Counted from the first letter of the stretch, positions 1-11,045 are shown. The stretch is DNA of 64,000 nt from Prionace glauca (GCA_037974335.1 CM075724.1:62708470-62772469); one strand, 5' to 3'. Made by a program: numbers and translations. Notes: a model not told the origin generated them from the sequence alone.

Positions 1-2113
1 AAGGTTCAGTTGGGTCACTTGAGTGTTACAAGGTAGCTAGGAATGAGTTAAAGAAAGGGCTTAGGAGAGTTAGGAGGGGGCATGAGAAGTCCTTGGTGGG
101 CTGGATAAAAGAAAACCCCAAGGGTTTTTATCCCTATGTGAGTAATAAAAGAATGGCCAGGGTGAGGTTAGGGCCAGTCAAGGATAGTAGTGGGAACTTG
201 TGCATGGAGTCAGAAGAGATAGGTGAGACGTTGAATGATTACTTTTCTTCAGTGTTCACTAAGGAGAGGGGCCATGATTTTCAGGATGAGTGAATGATAC
301 AGGCTGATAGGATGGAGGAGGTAAATGTTTTGAGGGAAGATGTTTTAGCAATTTTGAAAACCCTGAGTCCCCTGGGCCAGATGGGATACATCCTAAGATA
401 CTTTGGGAGGCAAAGGATGAGATTGCAGAACCTTTAGCTTTGATCTTTGGGTCCTCACTGTCCATGGGAATAGTACCAGAGAATGGGGAGTGGCAAATGT
501 TCTTCTCTTCAAGAAAGGAAATAGGAATCACCCTGGTAATTATAGGCCAGTTAATTTTACTTCAGTGGTTGGTAAGTTAATGGAAAGGGTCCTGAGAGAT
601 AGGATTTATGACCATTTGGAAAGATGCAGTTTAATCCGGGATAGTCAGCACGGTTCTGAATTCGGAACACGGTTGATTGAATTCTTTGAGGAGATAACTA
701 AGTTCGTGGAAGAAGGTAGAACAGTTGATGTCATATACATGGATTTTAGTAAGGCATTGGATAAGATTACCCATGGTGGGCTCATGAAGAAGATAAGGAT
801 GTGGGAGTTTGCACATTCTCCCCGTGATTGTGTGGGTTTTCTCCAGGTGCTCCGGTTTCCTCCCACATCCCAAAAACGTGCTCTTAGGCTGATTGCTGTA
901 ACAAATTGTCCCTAAATTAGTCTTCCCTCAATCTTCCCCAATAGTTGTAGACAAAGGTCACGGGTAGAGGAGGGCACTCGTACTGTTAAAATGGCGGCGT
1001 GGGCTCTTGGGCCGAAGGGCCTGTTTCCTGTGCTGTGTTGTTCTTTGTTCTTTGAAATTTGGCCGATTGGATAAGTAACTGGCTTTATCATAGAAGACAG
1101 AGGATGGTGGTGGAGGGAAAATTTTCAGACGGAGGCCAGTTACCAGCGGTGTACCACAGGGGTCAGTACTGGGTCCTCTGCTATTTGTGATTTTTATCGA
1201 TGACTTGGAAGAGGGGGCTGAAGGATGGGTTAGCAAATTTGCTGACAACACCAAAATTGGTGGAACATTGGATGAGGTGGGGGGCTCTTGCAAAGAGACA
1301 TTGATAGGATACAGAGCTGGGCTGAAAAGTGGGAGATGTAGTTTAACCCTGATAACTGCAAGGTGATTCATTTTGGTAAGACAAACTTGAATGTGGATTA
1401 CAGGGTCAGGGTCAGGTTTCTAAGGAATGTGAAGGACCAGAGAGATGTTGGGGTTCATACCCACAGATCGCTGAAGGTTACAATTCAAGTGGATAGAGCT
1501 GTAAAGAAGGCTTATAGTATGTTAGTGTTTATTAACAGGGGGTTTGAGTTTAAGAGCCATGGGATTATACTGCAACTATACTGGATGTTGGTGAAACCAC
1601 ATTTGGAATATTATGTTCAGTTCTGGTCACCTCATTATAAGAAGGATATGGAAGCATTGGAGAGAGGCAGAGGAGATTTACCAGAATGCTGCCTGGTTTG
1701 AAGAGTCTTATGAGGAAACGTTGAGGGACCTGGGGTTTTTCTCCTTGGAGCGGAGGAGGATGAGAGGCAACTTAATAGAAGTTTATAAGATGATGAGAGA
1801 GTTGGATAGAGTGGACGTGCAGAGACAATTTCTTTGGATGTAGCTGTTACTAGGGGACATAACTATAAGGTTCATGGTGGGAGATATAGGAGGGATGTCC
1901 AAGGTAGATTTTTTACTCAGAGAGTGGTTGGGGTGTGGAATAGACTGCCTGCTGTAATAGTGGAGTCGGACACTTTAGGAACTTTCAAATGGTTATTGGA
2001 TAGGCACAAGGAGCACACAAGAATGATAGCTTGATCTTCAGATTGGACATAACTCGGCACAACATTGAGGGCCGAAAGGCCTGTACTGTGCTGTAATGAT
2101 CTATGTTCTATGT
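1..2113 (+). mobile_element. CR1 LINE type III, degraded, cut by window start
   Basis: A CR1-clade non-LTR retrotransposon enters from beyond the left edge. Seen: ORF2 fragments with the pre-RT motif KENPKGFYPYVSNKR near 108-155, LFKKGNRNHPGNYRPV near 505-555, YMDFSKALDKI near 735-770, and a C-terminal part with LVKPHLEYYVQFWSPHY near 1590-1640 and FFTQRVVGVWNRLP near 1909-1950. The reading frame changes several times and the RT palm is split by another insertion (801-1056). The end is a short tail in TTCTATG at about 2,100. Known: CR1 ORF2 encodes an APE endonuclease and a reverse transcriptase, and copies are usually 5' truncated. Inference: a dead copy, older than the type I and type II copies further right. 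Confidence 0.9.
801..1056 (+). mobile_element. CR1 type I 3' end inserted in the preceding CR1
   Basis: This piece begins with the V-SINE-like core (GGGAGTTTGCACATTCTCC, then GGTGCTCCGGTTTCCTCCC) and runs to GGGCCGAAGGGCCTGTTTCC and a GTTCTTT tail. It matches the 3' UTR of the type I CR1 copies at 15,249-15,502 and 55,660-55,919 rather than an HE1 SINE, whose tail is different. It interrupts ORF2 of the host CR1 between the motif A region and the SGVPQG region. I found no clear target duplication. Confidence 0.75.
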
Positions 2114-2745
2114 ATGAGGAACAGTTGATGGCTCTGGATCTGTTTTGTTGGAGTTTAGAAGGATGAATGGGATCTTAGTCACGGGTAGATAGATTTCTGA
2201 TAGACAAGGGAATTAAGGGTTATGGGGAGAAAGCGGGAAAGTGGAACTGATCCACTTCAGATCAGCCATGATCTTATTGAATGGCAGGGCAGGCCCGAAG
2301 GGCTAGATAGCCTACTCCTGCTCCTATTTCTTATGTTCTTATGTTCTTACATATCTTACTGAAACTTACAGGATACTCCAAGTTCTGGATAGAGTGGATG
2401 TGGAGAGGATGTTTCCACTAGTAGGTAAAACTAGAACTAGAGGACACAGCATCTAGTTAAAAGAATGATCCTTTCAAACAAAGATGAGGAATTTCTTCAG
2501 TCAGAGAGTGGTGAATCTGTGGAACTCTTTGCTGAGAAGGCTGTGAAAGCCAGGTCACTGTGTATCTTTAAGACAGAAATAAATAGCTTCTTGATTAATA
2601 ATGGGGTCAAGGGTTATAGGGAAAAGGCAGGAGAATGGGGATGAGAAAAATATAAGCCTTGATTGGTGGAGCATACTGGATGGGCCGAGTGGCCTAATTC
2701 TGCTCCTGCATCTTATGGTCTAGCACTGAGTCAGGGAGGTGGGGG
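2114..2745 (+). mobile_element. CR1 3' region (old copy), split by a type II tail
   Basis: The outer copy reads YEEQLMALDLFCWSLEG-like sequence at 2114-2175 and resumes at about 2350 with a passage matching LIETYRIL...DRVDVERMFPL. It ends near 2745 in a CTCCTGCATCTTATGG tail. The break falls at GATCTTA on the left and CATATCTTA on the right, which looks like a short target duplication around the inner element. Confidence 0.7.
2177..2350 (+). mobile_element. CR1 type II 3' end, nested
   Basis: Short 5'-truncated 3' end of the type II group. It matches the end of the copy at 15,503-17,562: GGGTTATGGGGAGA, then GATCAGCCATGATCTTATTGAA, then CTACTCCTGCTCC, and a TTCTTATG-repeat tail. It lies within an older CR1 copy. 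Confidence 0.75.
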
Positions 2746-2776
2746 AGAAGAAACTCACGTGCATCAACAGAAGCTC

Positions 2777-2992
2777 CTAATGACCCAAGTATGTGGTGAT
2801 CAGGGTCTCCCTTGCCACCCTCGTATGCCTGACCCTTGCTGCCGCCAGCCCTCCAGCATCTGGATAGTGTTGCTCATGATCATCCTCTTCCTCCTCCTCT
2901 TCATTCTCCTGTTGGGCGGCTTCCTTTCCAGTGATGCCTGATTGGTTGGGCTTTACATCCTCCTCCTCCAAAAGGTCCCCTTGCTGTGACAC
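2777..2992 (-). other. Acidic reading frame, possible transposon accessory-protein remnant
   Basis: A 71-codon minus-strand frame with an uninterrupted acidic stretch (EEEEEEDDHEQ) followed by the basic segment ARVRHTRVARETLI. I do not recognise it with confidence. It is next to the Harbinger transposase remnant at 3345-3992. Harbinger elements commonly carry a second Myb/SANT-like protein gene, so it could be a fragment of such a gene. The opposite-strand frame is merely its complement. Confidence 0.25.
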
Positions 2993-3008
2993 CTATGCCA
3001 TTTGTTGC

Positions 3009-3335
3009 AACAGTGCGACACAGTGGTTAGCACTGCTGCCTCACAGCACCAGGGATCCATGTTCAGTTCCAGACTTGAGTCAGTGTGTATGGAGTTTGCA
3101 CCATCTTCCCTGTGTCTGCATGGGTTTCCTCCAGGTGCTGTGGTTTCCTCCCAAATTTCAAAGGTGTGCGTCTTAGGTTGATTCGCAATGCTAAATTAAC
3201 CCTAGTGTCAGGGGATTAGCAGGGTAAATATGTGGGGTTACAGGAAAAGGGCCTGGGTGGGATTATAGTCAGAGCAGACTTGATGGGCTGGATGACCTCC
3301 TTCTGCACTGTGGGGATTCTATGATTTTATGACCA
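3009..3335 (+). mobile_element. HE1-type V-SINE, diverged
   Basis: A tRNA-related head (ACACAGTGGTTAGCACTGC), a V-domain (TGGGTTTCCTCCAGGTGCTG) and a CR1-like tail (GATGGGCTGGATGACCTCC, then TTCTGCACTGTGG and TTCTATGA) appear in the order expected for the elasmobranch HE1 SINE. Many substitutions separate it from the copies at 3540 and 42,841, so it is older. Confidence 0.85.
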
Positions 3336-3344
3336 TGCACTTCA

Positions 3345-3992
3345 GGACACAAGTTGGTCACCCACTCTCAGTGGCTATGAAACTGATGGCTGCCTTAAAC
3401 TCTTACACCACCAGGTCCTTCTAGACCACCAGTGGAGACCTTTGTAGCATTTCCCCCTTATCCAGCCACTAGTTTGTAAAGGAGGTCACAGATGCCCTGT
3501 ATTACTGGGCTGGCTAGTATGTTAAATCTGACCTGATTAGGGCGGCACGGTAGCACAGTGGTTAGCACTGCTGCTTCACAGCTCCATGGTCCTGGGTTCG
3601 ATTCCCGGCTCGGGTCACTGTCTGTGTGGAGTTTGCACATTCTCCTCGTATCTGCGTGGGTTTTCTCCGGGTGCTCCGGTTTCCTCCCACAGTCCAAAGA
3701 TGTGCGGGTTAGGTTCATTGGCTATGCTAAATTGCCCCTTAGTGTCCTGGGTTGTGTCGGTTCGAGGGATTAGCAGGTAAATGTGTAGGGATATGGGGAT
3801 AGGGTCTGGATGGGATTGTGTTCGGTGCAGACTCGATGGGCCGAAGGGCCTGTTTCTGCACTGTAGGGTTCTATGCTGGTTCTACGCTGACCTGGACCAG
3901 GACCAGCAGGAAGCCTGGGCTGCAGGATTCACTATGATCGTGGGGGTCCCAAAGGTGTGGAGGGCTATAGACTGCACCCACATCACACCTAC
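3345..3992 (+). mobile_element. Harbinger/PIF transposase remnant, interrupted by a SINE
   Basis: Two short translated stretches fit a HARBI1-like transposase in the right order. Before the SINE (3345-3539) is MKLMAALNSYTTRSF, followed by sequence ending FVKEVTDAL, which resembles the N-terminal helix-turn-helix region. After it (3887-3992) is AGFTMIVGVPKVWRAIDCTH, which resembles the segment holding the first catalytic Asp of the DDE triad. The right half ends there; the later DDE motifs are not visible. In-frame stops show it is dead. The two halves join smoothly across the SINE's target duplication. No terminal inverted repeats were located. Confidence 0.55.
3540..3886 (+). mobile_element. 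HE1-type V-SINE, young, complete
   Basis: Full-length SINE. The Pol III A-box region is TAGCACAGTGGTTAGC and the B box is GGTTCGATTCC at about 3596-3606. The V-domain includes CCGGGTGCTCCGGTTTCCTC, and the CR1-like tail runs from GATGGGCCGAAGGGCCTG to TTCTATG. CTGACCTG lies just before the head and again just after the tail, consistent with a short target duplication in the Harbinger remnant. It differs from the copy at 42,841 by about nine positions, so both belong to a recently amplified subfamily. Confidence 0.9.
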
Positions 3993-5530
3993 AACTCCCC
4001 AGCAACATACTCCACACATTCCTACTCTCCACCCCCCACGAGAATGGCAATACAGCCCCCCTAGCCCCGTGAGCAACAACAGCCTCCCCTGCACCCGTGA
4101 GCTACCACCCACCCACAGGGCTCCTGACCCAAAACACAACATGGCCACCACAAACCACCCGAGCAGCATGGAGTAATTTGAAAGCAGAGACTTACTTCCC
4201 CTCTCACCTCATTGCACCTGAAACCGACTTTCACATTGAATTGTTTTCCTGACCAATTCCAGCCGCAGCGAACAAGGTTGTTAAGGCAGGTGAGCTGGGA
4301 CGATCGGGACTGAAGCTCATTAATTGCATTGTGATGAATGCAAAAAATGCAAATGGACTTTTCGCCCGTTTTGGGCGGGGTCCTGATCATACCGATTTAT
4401 TTTCTTAAAATGGGAATGGGCGTGAAAACGGATAACGTTCCTACTAGTCGCATCATGCCCGATTGTGTAGGTGTGATGAGGTCATAAAATTCTGTACAGA
4501 ATGTTTTCAAGAAGCAATAAAGATAGCACTTGAAACTAAAGGATCAAAGAATATGGAGGACATGGACGTCCCTGAATTAAAGGCAGTCCCTGCATCGTTT
4601 ATTAAACCACGCTTTGACTGGATCTTCTTTGCTGGGGTTGGCAGCACCCCTCCTTTAAACTGATTTGCTTCAATCATCAATTGGCCAGCAAGGTCGTATA
4701 CAATCCCGAATATGAGAGGATTACTACTGGGTCAGGGTTATACTGAAAATGTATAGGTTTACAGATACCAGCTCATGGTATACACTGTTTGACAATACTT
4801 TATTGTAATCGATTATTACAGGACCGTTTGCTGTCTCTGTAAGACATGCTTGGACACGGTGGGACAGTTGGCATGAGGAGTGATACTTCAATTGCTTCAG
4901 CTGAGATTGTTTATGGTGTTGTTGAAGGGGGTGGGATTGTAGTAATTAACTTTTCTTTCAGGTGCAATTCCCAAATCCATCTGAGCATAAACTGTTAAGC
5001 GTATTGTGTAAAAAACAACTCTCCTTTTCACAAAAAACTTCAGACTTCTCGTCCCAAACCGCGTGTTTGAAGCAAAAAGTTTGACTTGGATATTTGAATA
5101 AATGAACGGAACATCCCAAACATTCCCTATTACCCGGTCCCATCTGTCAGATCCCTGACGCTTCCTCATCCCAGCTATAGCAGACCTTGACTAAAGTTTA
5201 AAGTCACTTCCTCTTCTACTGTCATATTCAACGTTCTGTTCCGTATGATGTGTTGCGTTCACGTTGTTTGAGATTTTCCAGATCCCTCTGAGTGGCGTTG
5301 GAATTGTGGTGCTGCTCATCGCTCCTTTAGTCAGAACTATCAGTGCCACAAGGCAATTAGCGTTCTATAAATTAAACAGAAAACCAACCCAGTCGTTACC
5401 GGTCGGTGAATCTTAATTCTGTAAAACAGAATCAATTTGTGCTTCCAGCGCCCCCCCCATCTTTGCTATTCACACAAATGCACGTATCACTAGTCATAAC
5501 AAGCTCATCTGGATCTGTTCATTTTGAAAA
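3993..5530. other. No gene recognised
   Basis: The first 500 bases are GC-rich and may be the decayed remainder of the Harbinger element. From about 4500 onward the sequence is AT-rich and shows no motif, splice-bounded exon or repeat that I can name. The open frames here are short and have no family signature. Confidence 0.4.
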
Positions 5531-5534
5531 AGAT

Positions 5535-5632
5535 TTGACAGAGGGTCATCTGGACTTGAAACGTCAGCTCTTTTCTCTCCTTACAGATGCTATCAGAGCT
5601 GCTGAGAATTTTCCAGCATTTTCTCTTTTGGA
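5535..5632 (+). repeat. Dispersed repeat R1 (ends TTTCCAGCATTTTCT)
   Basis: The segment around GACTTGAAACGTCAGCTC, CTTACAGATGCTATCAGAGC and TTTTCCAGCATTTTCT matches a repeat that recurs here at about 8395-8520 (-), 22,120-22,200, 37,025-37,112 and 46,950-47,092 (-). I know it as abundant in shark DNA but cannot place it in a named family. No coding capacity. Confidence 0.6.
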
Positions 5633-5639
5633 CCTAGCC

Positions 5640-6245
5640 ATTTGGGTATAAATCACTTTTTCCACAATTCTAGGTACCTTAGCTTGCTCCATCATGGTAT
5701 CCCCCTTTATGTCGCGTATAATCTGCTGATCTCTCACCTCCTGTCTTAACCCATGCAGCTGTTTGCACAGTTCCCTTGCAAACTGCCTCACTCTCTCGCA
5801 TTGGTCTTATTGTTTCTCCATCTATTACTACATCTACTGGCACTCTCATAGCTCTCCAGTTATTAACTCAAAAGGAATTAGTTCTGTCATCCTGCTGGGT
5901 ATTGCTCTTCGCCCCATTAAGATACTGAGCAATAAATCTGCTCAATGTCGCCTTGTAACCTGAATGGCTTTAGCTAGTGCTTTCTTTCATGTTTGATTGA
6001 TACATTTGATCAGACCTGAACTTTGTGGATGGTAGGTGCTTCCAATTCTTGTTTTATATCTAGCCGTTTGCAAACTCCTTGACCACTTGCTCAGTGAAAT
6101 GTATGCCCTGATCTGAATCTTTCTGCAATGGTATGCCCCACCAGGAAATTACTTCCTCCAGCGTTATTCGAGCCACAGTATTGGCTGAGCAGTCTGGTGT
6201 GGGCTTCAACCTATCTTTTTCCATTTTCCTTTACCTGAATCCATC
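5640..6245 (-). mobile_element. Fossil retroviral-type integrase fragment (ERV/LTR element)
   Basis: Read on the minus strand, this stretch holds integrase-like pieces: WWGIPLQKDSDQGIHFTEQV, the usual neighbourhood of the second core Asp, and downstream MGRRAIPSRMTELIPFELIT, the usual region before the C-terminal domain. These features are typical of retrovirus-like pol genes. No LTR, gag or env was identified on either side. It is a heavily decayed, isolated fragment and clearly broken. The exact family (ERV class or Gypsy relative) is unresolved. Confidence 0.65.
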
Positions 6246-6249
6246 TTGT

Positions 6250-6955
6250 GGGCAATTTTCGTTCAAAATGTCTCTCATTCCTTTGGTAATTGTTAATTTT
6301 CTTGCGTTAAAATCCCTACCTCTAATATACTTGATTGACACATATCAAGGTAAAAAATACACAGAATCAATATTTCTATGTCCTATTTTCCTTTAGTTTG
6401 TTTATTCTTTATACTTATCTGGGCTTCAGAGTGTGTTTCAACTTTTCTTATTTGTTTTACCTATGCTCTTGTTATTTTTATTTTCCAAAGCCAACAATAA
6501 AACAAACCCATGATCATCCACATAAAACAGAAGCAACACAGATTCTCACAGTTGCAAATTTCAATTAATTAATTCACAGCATTCTTTGGCAGCTATAGAT
6601 TCTTACAGGTAAAGCACTGCAAACTCACCAGGCACACGCAATAATCACATTCAGACTTTCGTAATTCCGTGCACCCGTGGAAATGAGGTGCACACATTAA
6701 ACACACAAGGAAAAAAAACTTAAAACAACATTCAAGACCAGAATACAGGTCATTAACAAGGCATTACACAAAACAGGACCTACAGACACATAAGGAATCA
6801 CATTCAGAGAATAAAATGATTTATACTTCAGCTGAATAGACAAATGTTCAAGGTAGTTTCTTTCTCTTTTGTTGCCGTTTTGCACAGCATCTGAATTATA
6901 CTGGGGCTATGAAATTAATGTCTTACTTTCTCTTAATTATCTTAAGCTTACTTGT
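6250..6955. other. No gene recognised, AT-rich
   Basis: AT-rich stretch with only short open frames of biased composition. It may include further decay products of the neighbouring integrase fossil, but nothing in it can be identified. Confidence 0.4.
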
Positions 6956-6969
6956 GAATAGGTAGGATT

Positions 6970-8030
6970 TAGAAAAAATAGATTTTTTAATGTTTTGTTC
7001 AGGCACACAAGCAGCTAATCTTTGTCTGATTATACCTTTGCATTCCAAATACTGAGTTATGAAATCCTTGGTAATGGACTCTAGTAAATTCCGCAGTACT
7101 GACGTTAGGCTCACTGGTTTATAGTCCCCTGTTTTCTCTCTACATCCCTTCTTTGAATAGGAGCTACCCTCCACTGTGTAGGAACCAATCCAGAGTCCAA
7201 AGAAATTTGGAAAACAACCACCAAAGTATCTACTAATTCCAGTGCCACTTCCTGAAGTACTCTGGGATGAAATCATCAGGCCCTGAAGTTTTACCCACCT
7301 TCAATCCCATCATTTTTTCAATTTCTCTACGAATGCTGATTTCTTTGTTTGAAACTTGTTTCTCTCAGAACTCATGATTTTCTTTGTGAAGACTGAAGAA
7401 AAGTGAGTTCAATTCATCGGCCATCCCTGTTATGAATTCTCCCATTTCTGACTGTAAGGGGCCTATATTCGTTTTTGCCAATCTTTATCTCTTTACAAGC
7501 CAATAGAAATTTTTACAGTCATTTTTCATGTTCCCTGCTGGTTTACTTTCATACTCTATTTTTCCCTTCTTAATCAATCTCTTGCTGAATTTTAAACTGC
7601 TCCCAATTCTCAGGCCAATTGCTTTTTTTCTTGCCAATTTGTATGCCTCTTCTTTGAATCTGATAGTCTCTAATTTCCCTTGTAAGCCATGGTTTGCCAT
7701 AATTCCCTTACCACTCTTATACCAAACAGAAATAAACAGCTTCTGGAATTCACCTATTTATTCTTCAAATGCCCCATTGCTGATAAACTGTTTTTCCATT
7801 CAGTAATGTACTCTGGTCCATCAGGGTCAATTCATACTTGAAACCATCATAGTTACCTTTTTATTGAGATTCAGGGCCCTGGTCTCAGAATCAACTGTAT
7901 CACTATCTGCCTTGACAAATTCTACCAGATTATGGTCACTTGTCCCTGAGGTTCTCTCAGAACTAGGTTGCCAATTAATCCTTTCTCATTGCACAACACC
8001 CAGTCCAAGATATAACTCTGGTGTCCAATG
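6970..8030 (-). mobile_element. CR1-like LINE, ORF2 endonuclease-RT linker region, degraded
   Basis: On the minus strand, sequence around 7960-7880 gives SDHNLVEFVKADSDTV, the end of an APE-type endonuclease. Around 7700-7480 it gives ANHGLQGKLETIRFKEEAYKLARKK and FYWLVKR-like pre-RT text, and near 7130 it gives GDYKPVSLTSVLRNLLESITK, the start of the RT. The copy lacks the RT catalytic palm and the 3' end. It is diverged and carries stops. Confidence 0.75.
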
Positions 8031-8162
8031 TGATCAAGAGATATGGGAGGAAGGGGGTAATCAGGACATTGAATTTGATAATCAGCCATGATCAAAATGA
8101 ATGGCTGAGAAGACTTGAATGGCCGAATGGCCTTCTCCTGCTTCTAGTTTCTATGTTTCTTT
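8030..8162 (+). mobile_element. CR1-like 3' end fragment
   Basis: Short 3' terminus in the opposite orientation to the preceding CR1: GATAATCAGCCATGATCAAA, then GGCCGAATGGCCTTCTCCTG, and a TTTCTATGTTTCT tail. This is the usual layout of a CR1 3' UTR. The rest of the element is missing. Confidence 0.65.
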
Positions 8163-8394
8163 GTAATTTCACTTTCAAAATAGAGCTGAATTTGAAGTAA
8201 ACGCGGAGCCTGTAAACATCTCAGGTGCACTTTTGACAGAAGCTTAAATATTGTCCAAAACATCTGAATAGCATTGAGTAAAAGACGTAGATCAATAGAG
8301 AGCCGGCGACAGACAGTCATAATTGCTTCCTTGTTTGTACAGATACGAGTTGAAACAGCAATCACCAGTAGCTCATTTCATACTAAGATAAAAG

Positions 8395-8520
8395 CAAATT
8401 ACTGCGTATACTGGAATCGGAAGCAAGAACAGAAAATACTGAAAAATCCCAGTAGTTCTGACAGTATCTGTGGAGAGAGAACAGAACTAAAGTTACGTGC
8501 TTGGATGGCCCTTTGTCAGA
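8395..8520 (-). repeat. Dispersed repeat R1, inverted copy
   Basis: Reverse complement of the R1 repeat described at 5535. It includes the complement of the CAGCATTTTCT block (AGAAAATACTGAAAAATCCC) and of the CTCTCCACAGATGCTG block (CAGTATCTGTGGAGAGAGAA). Confidence 0.55.
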
Positions 8521-8562
8521 TAACTTACCTTGCCTGGTACTTTTAAGAAAACTAAGGTTTTC

Positions 8563-8662
8563 ACCCGGTGCTCCGGTTTCTTCCCACAGTCCAAAGGTGT
8601 GCAGATTAGGTGGATTGGCCACGTTAATTTAACCCTTAGTGTCAGAGGGGTTAGTAGGAGGC
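8563..8662 (+). mobile_element. HE1-type V-SINE, internal fragment
   Basis: Only the V-domain and the part after it remain: CCGGTGCTCCGGTTTCTTCC, then CAGTCCAAAGGTGTGCAGATT and GCCACGTTAATTTAACCC. The head is missing and the tail is replaced by the oppositely oriented copy that follows. Confidence 0.7.
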
Positions 8663-8890
8663 CATTCGGTCCATTGAGTTTGCATTTACTCTATGAAAGA
8701 AGGTCTCACCCTGGTCCAACACCATGCCCTATCTCTGCAATTAATCCATCAAACCTACACATATTTCGATACAAAGAGCCAATTCAGCATGGGAGAAAGT
8801 GCAAACTCCACAAAAACAGTCACCCAAGGCTGGAATTGAATGGGTCCTTCAGGCTGAGAGGCAGCAGTGCTAACCACTGTGCCACCCATG
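8663..8890 (-). mobile_element. HE1-type V-SINE, inverted, internally deleted
   Basis: Begins with the complement of the SINE tail (GAGGCCATTCGGTCCATTGA) and ends with the complement of the tRNA-like head (CAGTGCTAACCACTGTGCCA). Part of the V-domain is lost. It lies tail to tail with the fragment at 8563-8662. Confidence 0.75.
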
Positions 8891-9779
8891 ATATTGGGCA
8901 ACTTCCAATCCATTGAAATTAATAGTCAATATTACTAAGGTAACAGTTACGGCCCGTGGTACTGCATTCACTCAAGCAGTCCTAATGGACCCATGACATT
9001 CCGACTTTTTTCAGGGGTGGGGATATGACTTATCTCAATCAGGAATAACAATTTCAGCAGGGGAGACCTGCTAGTATTTTTACCAAGCCTATCAGTTACA
9101 TTTGGACAGACAGTGAGTTAGTTAACTAAAATATAATATGTCATATGACTCTTGCATCCATTTACAAGGTTCTCAAATGAAGGAAAGGTCACTCACCTTT
9201 AGATTTTCACTACAAGATACGTGGGCTTTAAAATTTGGCACTGTGATTATTCGAATGAGTCAGACACTGCTGTCATATTGCTTTGTCAAATTTTATCAAA
9301 CGCTTTTATTAATTTAGTTTAAATGAAGTGCCACTGCTATGAAGAGCCAAAAAGATTACACTGGTGTGATAAGCATTGAGAAAGATTAGTTAATTTGGAT
9401 GCTATGCTTCCAAGAAGAAATATGGATAATTGTCTCTCAGTTGATATTGTTAGTACCGATTCATCCATGTGCAAATTGGGTTTATTTCAGAAAATAACAT
9501 AAAGGGATACAGTACATGGGTAAGTTGAAACATACGTAATAGTGTAGAGTGATTGATAGGAGCAGGTGACTTGCGACTCACGTCAGGGCATTTATGGACT
9601 GATTGATCGAGTTTCATTACCATATTTAATCAATGACTTCAGTGTCGTTATATTATGCATCTACACAATAGCAGATAGCTGGTTAGAAGGACCCTTATCC
9701 TTTGTCACGGAGAAGCTCCTAATTCTATGTAAATAATCAATTAATTTGGAGGGGTCACATTTATTTCAGTTAAATTCAG

Positions 9780-9953
9780 GTCAATTGAATGAAGTTCATG
9801 TAATATTCGAGCTTTGCTTCACTTTCTCATATCTTGTATGGACAACAAGTGCCACCTGCAATTATGAAATCATTTGTATTGCTGTGGGTTCACTGGCAAC
9901 CTTAACGTTGCTACTTATGCTCGCTGATCATTTTGTGACATATAACTGTGCAG
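9780..9953 (+). other. Possible transmembrane exon of an unidentified receptor
   Basis: An open stretch ends in a strong donor (GTGCAG/GTAAGA after 9953) in phase 1 and encodes a long hydrophobic segment, IICIAVGSLATLTLLLMLAD, with residues HFVTYNCA after it. A possible acceptor (TTTCAGTTAAATTCAG) would start the exon at 9780 in phase 1, but the 5' boundary is uncertain because other AGs are near. If spliced to the candidate exon at 13,753, the frame continues to a stop after a 21-residue tail. No Ig domain was found upstream. It may be an unrelated open frame. Confidence 0.3.
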
Positions 9954-10145
9954 GTAAGATTCACGGCTTTAACAAATTGAATCCAATTAAATAGCATAAA
10001 TGAGGAATTGCATTTTTATTTATCATGAATAATTGTCTACGTTACATTAAAATATAGGAAACGGACAGGGAAATCAATCATGCCAAGCAAAGTAATCAAA
10101 GAAATCAATCAGAGAAATCAAAGAAAACAATCCTGCCCAGCAGAC

Positions 10146-10226
10146 TTGGTGGTGACAAAGCAGACTCGATGGGCCCAGTGACTTAATTCTGCTCCTGTCT
10201 TATGGTCATTTGGTCTTATTCCCTTA
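10146..10226 (+). mobile_element. CR1/SINE 3' tail fragment
   Basis: Contains GCAGACTCGATGGGCCCAGT followed by TTCTGCTCCTGTCTTATGG, the terminal part of a CR1 or SINE copy. It is too short to assign to a family. Confidence 0.45.
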
Positions 10227-10229
10227 TTT

Positions 10230-11045
10230 CACTGACAAAGTCTGCATCACAATTATCCAATATTGTATTCATGTTGAGTAATTGTAGAATTGCAGAGTAG
10301 CCCTGTACCCACTCTTGCTGTCTCTTTTGTTTCGATTGGTCACTTACAATGCCTGGCATGCTTCATCCATGAAATGTACATTTAAGAAATCCTTTCTACT
10401 TAACTATATTGGAGTGTCTCTGTCTTTGAGCTGGAGCATGGCCACCTACAAATATTTCTTGCATTTATCTGTATGTTTAGACTGCAGGACAACCACGAGT
10501 TCCATTTATTTACTTGTTGACAATTATGTTAGTTGTCTTGCTCGGGCAAACCCCTCAAATCAGTTTTGGAACTGCTCTTCTTACAGCTTGTTTGAGTTTG
10601 ATACCATATAATTAAAATCTTCAGCCATGGAACTCCTTTCTGGTTCCAACATTTATCAGTTTAAAACAGTTACAAATTTTTACTAATCCTAATCAGTTTT
10701 CCACCAATATATACATTTTTATCCAAGTCTTGAACGTTATTTACTGTGGAATTCTTATTTCGGTAAAACTTGATCTTTGAGAAGGTGCTTTCATGTGCAT
10801 TGTTTTGGCAAATGATGGCTGTGTCAGACAACCACTATGACAGATCTTTCCTGGAGATTGTGCTTTCTGAAGCCTGTCTACATAAATTACCTTTGTGTAT
10901 GTGTATGAACTAAAATAAACTAAAATTTGGTGTTTGACTAATTTCTTTTTGGCCTGATCTTTATAACGTAATATGTTGCTGAGTCTGTGGGTCTTTAATG
11001 GTAAACACATGAACTATAGTTAAATGGCAACAGTTGCTAAACTAA
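10230..11045. other. No gene recognised
   Basis: AT-rich sequence with open frames of biased composition on both strands. I see no repeat or exon that I can support. Confidence 0.4.

Noticed and set aside
958-1371. Minus-strand frame of 137 codons
   Set aside because: Antisense of a CR1 ORF2 and its nested 3' UTR. Proline/serine-rich text is a shadow of the sense strand, with no independent motif.
2663-2941. Plus-strand frame with a hydrophobic run
   Set aside because: The hydrophobic stretch is the complement of an acidic repeat on the minus strand (GAG/GAA-rich read as CTC/TTC). It has no start context and runs across a CR1 tail.
3540-3620. tRNA gene candidate from the A and B box
   Set aside because: The boxes belong to the tRNA-derived head of an HE1-type SINE. 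No cloverleaf could be drawn and the V-domain follows directly.
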